Both the position numbers and the translations under genes were made by a program. This document shows positions 47,620 to 59,044 of a DNA stretch of 64,000 nt, in pieces. This DNA is from Chaetoderma sp. LZ-2023a. Taxonomy: Eukaryota; Mollusca; Caudofoveata; Chaetodermatida; Chaetodermatidae. The stretch is from NCBI GenBank assembly GCA_034401795.1, contig CM067363.1:25367235-25431234 (forward strand), read 5' to 3'. Under the pieces are notes generated by a model. The model was not told the DNA's origin. It saw nothing but the letters and a program-made list of their open reading frames with translations, and made no database searches. Numbering within the stretch: position 1 is the stretch's first letter; each line of letters opens with the position of its first letter.

Positions 47620-48425
47620 TGAGAAACTATCTATATGCAAACGTAATGTAAACTCAAGTCTGCTGTTCTGGTGGTGACATTTCTCTCCATGTCTTATCTG
47701 TAATCATATGTCTTAGAAATATAACTTATACTTGGAGCACATATCTACTCACCTGCACCGTGACTTTACTACCTAGCCACAATACCGTGAGCAGGCGAGT
47801 GGTCAAAGATCAATGTTAACCCTATGTCATCACTTAATTGTAGAAACGTATAAATCGTGATATAAAACTAAATCTGCTGGGAATTGGATCACCAGTCCTA
47901 AAGCACCAGCGTCGTGTGGCCCTGTTGTGATTATTGTTCAATATGAAGAGTGAATAATCTCTTAGATTAGTGGCAAAGATTAATTGTTTGAACCATTGAT
48001 CAAAGTAAACTGACCATTAGTCAAGAAAGCTCAGTACATATGGCTCACTCCTTGAGGTGTATTTAGTCCCTAAATATTGAAAAAGTTGCATTCCCTTGGG
48101 AGGTTTTTAAAGGAAACTATGGAAAATATATACCAGAAAACTGTTAATAATAGAAAATTGTATCATAGCTCATGGCGAGATCAATATCATATTTTTTCTA
48201 ACAGTTTCAGTGAAAAGTACTTTGTATTTTTCTATTTGGGAAATTTATATCGTATCATCATCATCGAATCGTCAAAGTTGTCGTCGTCATCATCGTTAAT
48301 AACTTGTAGTGATTTCCACTTTGTAAAAGATCAGTTTGAGATGAAGAACACTTATTTATTTAATATTTCTTTCCGAACAAATGTTGAACGTACGCATGTG
48401 TGCATACACACACCACATGTATGCA
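47620..48425. other. Harbinger interior, non-coding
   Basis: A plus-strand frame of 169 codons (48077-48586) runs into an ACGC repeat and has no recognised family. I regard it as chance. Confidence 0.4.
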
Positions 48426-48428
48426 TTC

Positions 48429-48512
48429 GCACGCACACACACATGCACGCACGCACGCACGCACGCATGCACGCACGCACGCACGCACGCACGCACGAAC
48501 GGAAACACGCAT
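48429..48512. repeat. ACGC microsatellite
   Basis: CACGCACG units between the two Harbinger genes, just past the 3' end of the Myb/SANT-like gene. Confidence 0.95.
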
Positions 48513-48613
48513 ACTTGCACGCACAGGGGACTTTTACAAATCTTTCCCCTGACATGATTAACAAGAACATCCAACGTGATATCTGATTGAATAACATGGC
48601 ATTGTAAATACTT

Positions 48614-50697
48614 TCAATCTATATTACAGTTCCATGCACACTGATGTGTCGGTGTATCGTCGCCTCCAGTATTAGCACACGAATTGTCTCCGCAACTGTC
48701 TCTTAGCACTATTTCCTTCTTCTTCCTTTTCTTCAAGATAAAGCTTTGCAATGCCAGTTTTTCCTTTTCCGTGGTTATTTTTCCAATCTGCATCAAGCAT
48801 CTTTTTTTCTCGAGTTGTAATAATTCACGATGCAGTTCGTTATTGGTTTTTTCACTCGCGCTAAACTTTGTTTTAGATGTTGAACCTGTACTTTCATCGA
48901 GTGGCGGACATGCACTTGCCGGTGTTATCATGGAATACGACTGTGCGCCGGACTGGGATGAACTACCACTTGGATAGTTGAAACAGACAGCCGATGCGTC
49001 GGACAAATGGCTGAAATAATTAGATCATAAAATATTGGAAATTTAGTCATATTATTTAGTAAGGTATAACTATAGGGAACTCTAAGCAAGACTCCAACCG
49101 AGACGCAATCTGTAAATTAAGCATTCGCAGCTTCATAAATCTGTAGTTCTTGAAGACGAATTTATTTGTCCATCAGTTTGTTGGGAATGTTGGCAGATAG
49201 TAGGCGTCTATTATAGGCAGGTTCAATTTTTGTGTTAAAATTTGGCGCTATTTGTGACAACTGTAACAACCCCTGTCCAAATAGTCTGTTTTCATTTTTG
49301 ATATACTTAAATGAGCCAACTCAAAAAATTGAAACGACTGAACCCTATCACGGAAGTTACTATATAGTCCCAAGGATACCGAAGCTTCACAGTAGCTATT
49401 TCCTAGCCCAGCATCTGCAACTTACCAACTCTTTTACGCCACCATGCAAAGAATAATATTGTCGTAATCATTGTTAATCACTGTGATGTCACAGGTTATG
49501 TAGCCACTCGCTGTATGGATAATTGGAAGTACATACGCACTGCCTTTAACTGGAAGATGATTGCAATCTCTGCTAATTATTTCATTTATTATAAATAACC
49601 AACCTTATTCATATATTTATTCAATAACTTTTTCATATCTTTGTTTTTTATTAGTATTATAATATTTATACCTATCTTGAACTTTCATCAGATACCAAAC
49701 TGTCTATCCCTCCCTGGATACTGTGGACTGTTGGGTCGTCCTCACCAAGCACGGTGTACATCTTTTGAAAGCTATCTGATGGTTGTTGCGGCGAAGGTCC
49801 CCCACCTGTGAAGTTACTATATCAGCTGTGAATAGTATGATGCCTTTGAATAAACTTTAATAGCGACCAAAGGCCTTTGCTCTTTCAATTATTACATCCC
49901 TCTAGTGTAATATTAGTCTTAATGCAAGAGTTTTTCAAATGTTTTATTCTTGTTTGACATTTCATAGATAAATGCCTTTATTGTTAAAGTTCACAGTTTG
50001 CAGATTCTTTAATGTTAAAACTGCAACAATACTACGTGGACTTAAAATCCAGTTAATGATGCATTAGTATAATCTTCAAATTGTTTAGCTGGTCCACTTC
50101 CCTGTGCTTTGCCAACCTACACGTCCTCTCACGAAAGGGTTAAATAAAGGACACAAGTGAAGCCAACTATCCATCCAGCCGCCTGCGTTACCTTCTGTAT
50201 CACCCGAAAACATTTGGCGGATTCCAATCAAATTTGTCATACCGTTTACTGATATGGAAAAGAATGTATGCATGGATGCGTGCGTGCGTGAGTGAGTGCG
50301 TGCATGGGAGCGGTAAGGTAGAGATGGGGACGTCATCAAGGCCTAAATAAAGGTTGACAGTGCGATGATTGTAGCCGCATCATTGATTGCGTTTTGCTTA
50401 TGGAGTACGGCATGATAAAATTTACTATTGTTCAACACATAGGTACATACCTGTTTTCATTGCCTCCTGACGATAGTGCCGATAATCATCATTCATTACA
50501 CTTGGAAGAATTTGCGACTTTTTCTGGTGTGTGGTGGGTGTCCTGACAACAAACGGACTCTGACTGTTCACGTTCTTTGTACTACGCAGCCATGCTTCCT
50601 GCTTCCTTTTGCTTGTGATATTCAGCCCACATTTGGCGGAAAGTATTGCCTTTTCCTTATCGTATTCCTCAGTACACCTTTCCCACATTGACGTCAT
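48614..50697 (-). CDS. Harbinger-associated Myb/SANT-like DNA-binding protein, three exons, one damaged splice donor
   Basis: Proposed exons: 50697-50451, 49805-49676 and 49010-48614, total 774 bases (257 residues plus stop) in one frame. Exon 1 begins MTSMWERCTEEYDKEKAIL and carries SKRKQEAWLRSTKNVNS (about residues 29-45), resembling the SANT/Myb-like helices of this family. It ends at QEAMKTG with a canonical GTATGT donor (50450-50445). Exon 2, after a TTCACAG acceptor, continues with GGP..PQQP and HSIQGGIDS, a family signature (KTGGGP, then GGI-(E/D)-S). Exon 3, after a TTATTTCAG acceptor, ends with a charged coiled coil (NELHRELLQLEKKRCLMQIG, then a KKRKKK cluster). Known partners of this type bind the transposon ends and carry the transposase to the nucleus. 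The start has an in-frame stop just upstream. The exon 2 donor reads AG/ATAGGT instead of AG/GTAGGT, so normal splicing is probably lost; reading through gives a TAG at once. Confidence 0.75.
49011..49675 (-). other. Intron 2 of the Myb/SANT-like gene, with non-canonical ATAGGT start
   Basis: The 3' end TTATTTCAG is canonical and the phases on both sides agree. The 5' end is AT rather than GT and does not match the U12 ATATCC type. Confidence 0.65.
49806..50450 (-). other. Intron 1 of the Myb/SANT-like gene
   Basis: Starts GTATGT and ends CTTCACAG. Splicing joins the KTG and GGP halves of the family motif, which supports both sites. Confidence 0.75.
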
Positions 50698-50699
50698 TA

Positions 50700-51530
50700 T
50701 ACCGGGATTCCCCTAAATCAACGCTAGATCAAAACTGCTGGCTGGTACCGCCGCCAACAAGCCGCTGACCCGCGTTGAGTTACTTTTGCGCTAAAATACA
50801 CCGCAATCTAAACCATTCCTATGATAAACTAAAATCATTATATTATTTAAATCATATATCATTGGAAAGCGCATTCAATTGCCGACACGTTAATGCATTA
50901 TTTTGTATATTTTTGTAACGTTTTCCCTGAATTATTTGCGTATGTAAAATACACCTTTCGACTAAGAGTCATTAAATCAAGTGGACAATAGGGGATATTT
51001 TTAATTGCAATCAACTGTATTAAATTTTATAAAACTATAACAACTAATAAGGAAATGTATAAAAAATTGGTTTAGCTTTCCAATGATGTATGACTTCAAA
51101 AATATTATGAACATAGTTTTTCATATGCACTGCCTACAGTGCATATATCTGATTCCCATAGTAAAGTAATGCTGTTACCAGTCGGAAGTGGCATGCGCGA
51201 TGCATTCCGGGAAGGTGTTTTCCCAAAATACGTTGATGTGGGAAAGCTCTATTAGACGAATTTTTTCGGCATCCGAAGTTTTAGATTTAGTTGTAAATTA
51301 ACACTCTTTCTAATATCAAATTTAACGCCTAAAAACACGTTATCCTTTCTCTTATCACATACACTTATTTCGCCTTGGTCGTCCGCCGAGGCCGAGACAA
51401 TGTCAATGAAATGAGCATGAGATGAAGATAAAACACTAGCAATGACCCGAGCTCGGTTTTAATGGTTTTAATCGGGGTGCTTGGATTTATGCGGCCCACA
51501 TTCGTATGTGGGACATTTATACCGTTTATG
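50700..51530. other. Harbinger right-hand non-coding region
   Basis: AT-rich, with TATGGGAATC-type and ATGATTTAAAT-type short inverted motifs but no gene. It probably includes the Myb/SANT-like gene promoter and subterminal binding sites. Confidence 0.4.
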
Positions 51531-51617
51531 AATCTCAACATAAGCGGGGTACTTACTAAGGTAGACCACCTAGAGTTTACGTCGTCTTAAATTAAGAAGT
51601 TTTATGAAATTGGTCCC
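51530..51617. repeat. Right terminal inverted repeat of the Harbinger element
   Basis: ATAAGCGGGGTACTTACT, CCACCTAG, then AGTTTTATGAAATTGGTCCC, inverted with respect to 42511-42575. Confidence 0.75.
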
Positions 51618-53020
51618 GATTCCTGGGATTTAAAGTTTATCCTGTGTTATATATATATATACTGAAATGCCCACGATTCACTGATAGGCGGATAGTTAAT
51701 AAAATTAGTTCGCAGTGAAATCCTACTTTGGCGTATAGTTTCTATCTTAATAAAGTATCGCTGAAGATACTGAGTGAAGTGTGCCGCGTCTCCATTATGA
51801 TTGAATCTACTGAGACACCAACGCGATTTCTGTGATGACACAACCAAACTGGAGGAGGACTTAATACAAGTATATAATAAAAGTCTGACCGCGGATGGGC
51901 CGGAGTTAGTCAAAAAGAGAGACAGTTTCTGAAATACTGTTAAATGGTATTTTGGCCCTGTTGGTGGCCCTTTGTGTTTCTATTAAAGGCATACCACTAG
52001 ACTTGTGGCACCAGAAGCGAGCTTTATAACCAATAGCCACTTTGAGCACCGTTACTGTCTCGGCATGTTACAGAGTTCTAACATAAATACCTGAGCTGCT
52101 ACCTATGTTAGATGTTAAGCCGAACCTGTGTCGGTTTCAGCACAAGAAAGGTTCCTAGTGTGGAGTGTTGGTATATAAGATATTTAGTGTTAATGTGCTA
52201 TTGTTGGTGTGCCCTTGTACAACGGCGAATGCAATGTACAATATAATATAATGATAATAAAAACAGTATAATTATACAAGTCCAAAGGAATGGCACAGGC
52301 CGTGAAAAAGCTACAGAAGATCTGCCCTTAAAACAGGCCTAATAGTCGTCAGAGTAGTATTAACGGAAGACGAATGCGCCTATCATATCAATTAGGGCGC
52401 AGAACCGTTGAAGAGAGTTGAAATGTTCGTTTCCTACAGGGAGTTTGTGGAGGTGAAGCTGGTGGAGTATGTGGTGCGACGTATGTGGTGCGACAAGAGA
52501 AGGATAGATGAAGAATAGGCGAAGAATTATGAAGGGTTCTGAAGTTTCGCACAAGATGAACGGTGTGGCAAGCTCAGGTGCTGCACAGTATGCAATGTTC
52601 TGAACAGTGAAAATGGCTTGACAGTATTAATGAAGTTAAACCCGAGAGAAATCGGTTCGATAATATGCTTAGTTCGAGTGGAACAATGATTTCGGCATAT
52701 CCGGAAGTGAGTTAGCACAGTTTTTCGGCATAAGCATAGTGCATGTTGATAGACTACTTTCAGTCATGGTAAGGATAAGATAAGCGAGGTATCAATCGTA
52801 GCCATCGTGAGGCTCAAGAGTTTATACTAGATGGTACTTTTCGAGTAACCGAAGAGAGTTAATATTTTTGTTACAATGCGCCGACCACAGAGTATGTTGC
52901 GCTTTCAGCTCAGCTTATGTTTTGGCTCAGGCCAATTACTTTTAGATTGGTTTTGGCCCAAAAATTAGTTTTTATGCTGATCGAGGGTATTCGATCAGCG
53001 TAAGGATTTACTGGAAATTA
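51618..53020. other. Intergenic right of the Harbinger element, nothing recognised
   Basis: A short TA tract at 51645-51660, then unassigned sequence. No coding family or clear repeat. Confidence 0.45.
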
Positions 53021-53239
53021 CACCGGTGTGGATTGTGTTAGATGCTCAGCGTAGTGCATGGAGCTCTGAACATACGCCCGTATTGAACGATCACTCAATC
53101 TCAACTGTCGTTTTTGAAGTTATTCGTTTGGTTGGCGTCTATCGAACCCCCGATTCCCGGTCCCATACTGGTCGTATAAGGGAGGTGAAGGGGAGCACGC
53201 TGGTACGGGTCAATCTGGGCCGGGCCTACATGATCCGTG

Positions 53240-53500
53240 CTACACCACTAATGCCAACAACTAACGCTGACAACTAACTTCAACACCTTACACCGACAAC
53301 TAACACCAACAACTAACACCGACACCTAATACCGACAACTAACACGACAACGCCAACAACTGACGCCAACAACTAACGCAATTAGTACAGACTACTAACT
53401 CTGACAACAAACGCCGACAACTAACACCAACAAATAACACGACAACTAACACCGACAGCTATCGCTGACAACTACCGCCGACAGACAACTAACACCGTTT
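53240..53500. repeat. 12-bp minisatellite, same unit as 41290-41525
   Basis: ACAACTAACACCG / ACAACTAACGCCA units, about 20 imperfect copies. Confidence 0.9.
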
Positions 53501-54228
53501 CATTCCAGATAGTCAATCATGCTTTTGTTGATACAGTTGGTTTATGATGCTATTGTCGTCAACGAGATACGTTCGATCCGAATTTCGGAGAAATTGACCA
53601 TTGCGTGTATGGTATTGCATAAAAATTGGAACAATTAGGACACAGGCATTGATTCCAATTCTAATATAGTATCTATGTAAGCAGATGCTTTTGTAGACAA
53701 TGACAACTTACAACAATACTATTTTCAAAACATAGCATTATTTTTAAAGGATACAAATGAAACTTAATATTCACAGATGAAAATTCATTTGGTATATAGT
53801 TATAGCTATGAACACATAAATAACATGAAACAAATTCTATCAGAAATCCTGCTCCGTGTGCGTCGCATAATGCTCCACTCTGTTTTAATATCCCAACCAT
53901 CATAAGTAGGTTTAATTATTTTATAGCCTACGCCTTGACTTGCTTATAGTACAAATTATACTATTTCGTCGTAGTAAGGTTGTACATGGTGAAAACATGC
54001 GTGTGTAGTCTTGTTTACTTAACCCACAATGCTAAGGTCTACCTGTTGCAAATTTCATTGTGTTAAACTTATTTGCCGATTTCATTATAATAATACAATT
54101 TTATTGGGAATAATGCGTTAAGTTATACAAGAATCTTTGCTAGTTAATATATTTAAATACCATATTATATTAGCATATTTGTCCGATATTAATCAATCTT
54201 CACAAATAGTATGTATGCACAAAAGGGT
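53500..54228. other. Intergenic, AT-rich, nothing recognised
   Basis: No coding or RNA signal. Confidence 0.5.
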
Positions 54229-54229
54229 T

Positions 54230-54466
54230 TGAATGCCAATTAGTATTTATATGCAAAAACGTATTGATATCCACATCTACTAGTGATTTTATTTATGTGT
54301 TTATGATTTCGCTGATTGGGGGTTGAGCTAGATCATGCGCTTTTCTCAGGTATTCAGGTATATTGCATTCCAATGGCCTCGTGCATTTAGGGTATATAAA
54401 GTCAGCCGTGGCATCTTGGTCATCCGTCCAACGTGTACCAGTGCAACATTTTCAATTCTAGCTGTG
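54230..54466 (+). repeat. Direct repeat with TATA box, left copy
   Basis: Begins TGAATGCCAATTAGTATTTA, contains GCGCTTTTCTCAGGTATTCA and a TATA-like box GGGTATATAAAGTC (54390-54403). The similarity stops near CTAGCTG. The second copy lies 555 bases downstream. It could be LTRs of a miniature (TRIM-like) element or a duplicated core promoter. Confidence 0.5.
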
Positions 54467-54784
54467 CCATTCGCTAGACTCGGCCGCACCGTGAGACAAA
54501 CTAACATTCTCTGCACCGCCTTTTCACGATCGCTTACTACATGGGGAAGCTTTTGAACTTTCACCCGTTCCAGCAAGTTCCGCACACCTGGCTTATTGTG
54601 ATCTCTCACTGTCGAGGATTAAACCACCGCAGGACGTTGTGCATTGGGAATATACTACCAAGGCTGGTTGAAAGCCGACAACACTCGCAATAGCAAGACC
54701 TAGACCCCGTGTTTGCGTGACTGTTTCTGCCGTGACTGTGACTGTTACTACGACGTTTAGGAATTGAACTGTGCACGATGAAGA

Positions 54785-55010
54785 TGAATGCCAATCAGTA
54801 TTTATATGCATATAAGTATTGATATCCAAATCTAGTAGTGACATTATTTATGTGTTAATGATATAGCTCATTGGGGGGGTTGTGCCAGATCATGAGCTTT
54901 TCTCAGGAATTCAGTCTTATTCAGGCATCGTGCATTTATGGTATTTAAAGTGCCCTGTGATAGGCACACTTGTCACCCGTTCAACGCGTATCAGTCCTAG
55001 CTTGGACCTG
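54785..55010 (+). repeat. Direct repeat with TATA-like box, right copy
   Basis: Begins TGAATGCCAATCAGTATTTA, then GAGCTTTTCTCAGGAATTCA and a decayed TATA (GGTATTTAAAGTG). It starts at the same base as the left copy. Confidence 0.5.
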
Positions 55011-55029
55011 CGTGATTGATAATGACCTA

Positions 55030-55285
55030 GAGGTCAATCGACATCTTGAATCGACCGTCGTCATGTTGGTTCACCAGTCGTCATCTTGGATCACCAGTCG
55101 CCATCTTGGATCACCAGTCGCTATCTTGGATCACCAGCCGTTATCTTGGATCACCAGTCGCCATCTTGGATCACCAGTCGCCATCTTGGGCCATTCTACG
55201 CCATCTTAGTTCAATGGTCACCATTTTGGATCGCCAACTATCATCTCGAATTGGTAGCAGCCATATTGGATCACCAATGTGGTGA
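55030..55285. repeat. 20-bp minisatellite, CATCTTGGATCACCAGTCGC type
   Basis: About 12 units in a row. The first ones (55060-55200) are nearly perfect and the last few decay. Frames here simply repeat the unit. Confidence 0.9.
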
Positions 55286-55325
55286 AAACTAGACATTATC
55301 ATGTAAACGGACTTCACAAGTTCTT

Positions 55326-55436
55326 GACCAGATAATGTAGCTTACTGGTCCAATGCTGGGACGATACCATGCTGGTACATTCAGTAACGGCCTGGTAGCG
55401 ACCCCGCATCGGCCCAGTAAGCTGCGTGGTCAGGGT
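55326..55436. mobile_element. Foldback element, family 3, second copy
   Basis: GACCAGATAATGTAGCTTAC and GTAAGCTGCGTGGTC pair, with the inner blocks CAATGCTGGGACGATACC and GTAGCGACCCCGCATCGG. More diverged than 33836-33935. Confidence 0.75.
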
Positions 55437-55439
55437 ATA

Positions 55440-56440
55440 TCCATTTAATGAATTACTATTAGTGTAATGTATTTTCTCGGCAAATCATTTCACTTATGTA
55501 AAGTGAGTATATTGCTTAAATTATCTGATTCGAACATTAAATACATTTTTCATGAATTTCTTATTCATTGAATTTCATTGAAGATTGTGACAGGACCAAT
55601 TTATTGAAATCTGCTTCTAACTATCCTGTCATATCTTCCCGGCTAATAGGTTAGGATAGTGTTGTTTTATCATATTAAAAATATCTATCCCCACCTTTCC
55701 GCGTAACAGTGTGACGTCCTGTCTAATGGAAATGGTGTAATAGGGTCATATTTCCGAGAATTTATGCTATTCCCAGCATGTAATAACTGACAGAGAGCAC
55801 GCAAAGCCTAACCCTGGATTAGCTTTACTACCGTTTATGATTGTTCCTTAGCATGTGTGATGGAAGCCATACACCCATTAACAGAACAATCAACTTTATG
55901 GTCGAAAATTGTTCTAGTAGGACAATTACATTGCAATGAGGATATGGCTGTTAGCAATGATAATTAGGTGGTACATTGCAAAGTTGTCGTATAACACGTG
56001 TTTTGTTTCTAGATTGTCAACGATGGACTGTGTATATCTATGGCACGCAATATTTCTACCACCTCCCTGGATGTATGGTTATCTTTAGCTCCAAAACCCA
56101 GGTGACTGACGGACAGCAGCTGTGTTTCATGATCTATGTGTACGTGATGGTTACCAGGTAGTTTTCTTACACGCTGAGTCTGGACATTAAATGATGCTAT
56201 ATTTAGTGATTCTGGTGTGATAACCAATATTGCTACCTTTTCCAATAGCACGTACAACTTGTACGAGATAGTGGGAGGATTATTAGCAATGGAGCTTTGG
56301 TAAGAATTGTACCCATGTATCCAAAAATAGAAGAACACACGTTTTTGTCACATTGAAGATTTTCGGATGTGGGCTTGGCCTTCGCAATTACTAGAATCTA
56401 CTAAAAATGATGACTGAAGTTCACTCCTTCTTACTAGCCG
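55440..56440. other. Intergenic, nothing recognised
   Basis: The minus frame 56009-56338 (109 codons) has no recognised family and is not supported by repeats or splice signals. Confidence 0.4.
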
Positions 56441-56454
56441 GTGGCTTTTGATGT

Positions 56455-58150
56455 TGCTGTGACAACGTCGGTCGACTGGTAAGCGGGAGCGAAGGACAAC
56501 TCGCTCGCATCGTTTGACTGATGGTAATAGACGATATTTATTCTGAGTTGCTCTGGACCTATCTGACTGGGTCTAGATTGCAGGTAAGGACTGGGTGTTT
56601 CTCCCAGCTCAGCTTTAGGTTCCATTCAACGACAAACTTGTGACTTACATATACGTAAGTTGATCGATTTATTTACATTAAGTACAAGATAAGCTTTTAA
56701 TAATAATTCGAGCAAGCTCGTTCCATACACATATACTTTGTACAATTCTTTGTAGACGAAATAACATGGTCTAATTTATCTAATCTGACATATCAAAATC
56801 CTACCCTAACAAGTAAGCCATCGTTAGGCTATATCTGCCGCGGCCTAACCAAGCAGCAATGTTTGCGATTTCTCGGCGAATCAGAGATTAACTTTATCTG
56901 AGAGATGTTCCATTATTTATACTCTCAGATTATGACTTTTCAGTACTCTGGCCATTTACCAGAAATGCACAACTCCTCTCAAAACTTATTCTTATGATTC
57001 TTTTGGGAACTTGATAAGCACACTTTGATTGGCCAAACAATAAAGTCACCAATCAACTACCGCTCATCTCTTCCTAGAAGTTCTGACCTGATAACTAATT
57101 GGTCCTTCCAACCAATCAGGGATTCCTCCCTCACTTGGTATCTAATACAACTTATTCATTATAATTCTTTACTGCAGCGTCTGATTGATCTCGATTGGTT
57201 ATGACGTCATTCTGACCAATCATACTCTGCCCAACCCTTCATAGAAGATGTGTACGTCACATATTCAAAGCAGTGGGAACCGGTTCTGGTTTGATGTGAT
57301 CTGTCAGCTAACTAACAATATTATGGTATGCCGTGTTGCTGCGTACCACACAATGAGTGGCATATAGTTTATCAATAATTTCGATTCTGTTATGAATTCC
57401 TATAGGATGTTCTAATGTCCATGTCCTGTCCACTCTATACTAATGCAGAAGTCTCGAGACTCCTAGGGTGCTAGGCACATGTGCTGGATGATTCATTGCC
57501 AGATGGTGTTGTTCTAGTCCACGATCAAATATCAGTCTGCTTACGTCATCAACTGTGCCAGTTAGTCACGTTCACTTTATTCTCATGATTCATGATCCCA
57601 ACACTTGCCACTAAACATTAATTAATTCCAAAACTACAACTATCAACAACTGCTAAATATAATAAAAGTGGTTGTCTGTTAAGCAGCAACAACCTTTAAC
57701 TAAATCATTCTCAAATACACATCAACTCAGAACCATAGAATCATTTCCAATTAAATCTTCTTATTCCAACATCATCATATTAATCTCATCTTCTGGTTAC
57801 GTAACGACATAAACAGCATCCTATTCAATTAACATTAGTACACTTTATTAGATATAAAGAGATGACCTGGCTGGTTCGACTTTCCACCGTCCCAGTGATT
57901 GACATATATTTATAAATAACAGATGGTCGACTCAGCCACGTACATGGATGACACTTAGTCATCCTAACTTTCCAACTTCGAATTGTATGTACATAAATAT
58001 CAACGATGCAATATTACCGCATCCATTTTAGCTCACCTGGACTTTTAGCTCACCTGGTATTTTCAAATCTTAATTTAACTTTGGGTGATATGTGAATTAT
58101 AAGACACCCCGCGGGGTCATGGCTTCCCACGTGTCAATCCCATATTTACA
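56455..58150 (-). mobile_element. Probable solo LTR, copy 2
   Basis: Diverged relative of 46170-47610, same orientation. On the minus strand: TCATGACC-like start with CCCCGCGGGGTG (58110), TGAAAATACCAGGTGAGCT (58054), CATAATATTGTTAGTTAGC (57312), GAGTATAAATAATGG as TATA (near 56920), AATAAA near 56672, and an end near TTGTCACAGCAACATC. It lies outside the Harbinger element and is clearly diverged from copy 1, so the two are independent insertions. Confidence 0.45.
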
Positions 58151-58569
58151 ACACGATTAAAAGTCATTCTCGACACTATTATTATGTAGTTGATCCGAAA
58201 CGATAGACTATGATTCGATTTCTGTATGTTTCTGTATACTGTATTCAATTTATTAAAAATATACATGTATATATTTTTTCACTATGTGAAAATCGGAAAA
58301 TTCTGAATAATATTTGGGGACATGTCGATTATTTTGAAATTATTTTCAATGAAATGAATTTCAAAATATTTACCAATACTATTCGGATTACTAATGCTCG
58401 CGTGTGTCCAGACTACGCCACTGAATTCGCCACTACAACTTCCCACATTGGATATACTCGATATATCGATATATCTTGATATATTTTGTAATCTATGCAT
58501 CATACTATTATATATCGTGCAGCTCCACTATGGTACAGACCCGATCCGCGAATACATGGATTTACGTAT

Positions 58570-58815
58570 GTAACCTAATGGAGGAATAAAATGTGTCACC
58601 CAATTATATGATGCCATGAGGCATTACGTCACTTGATGGCCGTCGTCACAATCATAATGACTTAGAATGCTTCGTCATGAAGTGGGTGAACTCCGTCAAG
58701 TGTACGAATTGAATGTCTTGTATGATTTACAATTGTTATAAACATGCTGTATAATATTTTGAAACTAACTACATGTAGACTGGGAGCTGGCATATTCAAT
58801 AGCTTAAAAATAAAA
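58570..58815 (-). mobile_element. Foldback element, family 1, reversed, core shortened
   Basis: GGCATTACGTCACTTGATGG, CGTCAAGTGTACGAATTG, TTATAAACATGCTG, one arm (AATATTTTGAAACTAAC) and a brief return. Confidence 0.55.
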
Positions 58816-58835
58816 TTGTCATAGTTGTATACTTT

Positions 58836-59043
58836 TAGAGGCTTAAATTGTGAGCCTAGATGTAATGAAACGAAATATATCTTAAAATACTATGATAATT
58901 TCTAGTTGTGAATTTGAATTAGTACTTGCGACTCTAATTCAATTTCACAAATAAAAAATGATATTAATTTCTTAGGAATGAAATCATCATATTCTAAGAT
59001 TTATTTTGTTTCATTACATATAGGCGCGTACGTTAAGCCTCTA
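58836..59043. mobile_element. Foldback element, family 4, about 90-base arms
   Basis: TAGAGGCTTAAATTGTG and ATGTAATGAAACGAAATA on the left pair with TTTTGTTTCATTACAT and CGTTAAGCCTCTA on the right. The centre is GAATTAGTACTTGCGACTC. AT-rich and non-coding. Confidence 0.75.
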
Positions 59044-59044
59044 A

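Larger units (their letters stand above)
42511..51617 (+). mobile_element. PIF/Harbinger DNA transposon, decayed, with nested insertions
   Basis: The left end GGGCCCGAATTCACAAAACT (42511-42530) pairs with the complement of the right end (51598-51617), 16 of 20 by eye. A second inverted block, AGTAGGCACCCCGCTTATTT (from 42538), pairs with AAGCGGGGTACTTACT-type sequence at 51536-51557. Inside are a plus-strand transposase relic and a minus-strand Myb/SANT-like gene, the two-gene layout of Harbinger elements. I could not confirm a 3-bp target duplication; the immediate flanks (CCT and GAT) differ. Insertions within include a foldback MITE (43847-44114), a family 1 element, a GCGAAG array, a probable solo LTR and microsatellites, which explains the unusual length. 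Confidence 0.8.

Noticed and set aside
48077..48586. Plus-strand frame of 169 codons
   Set aside because: The C-terminal third is an ACGC repeat and the N-terminal part shows no domain. It overlaps no splice evidence.
46170..58150. One LTR element with both LTR-like blocks as its ends
   Set aside because: The blocks are diverged, and the Harbinger right end (51617) lies between them while one block is inside the Harbinger element. There is no retroelement coding sequence in between.
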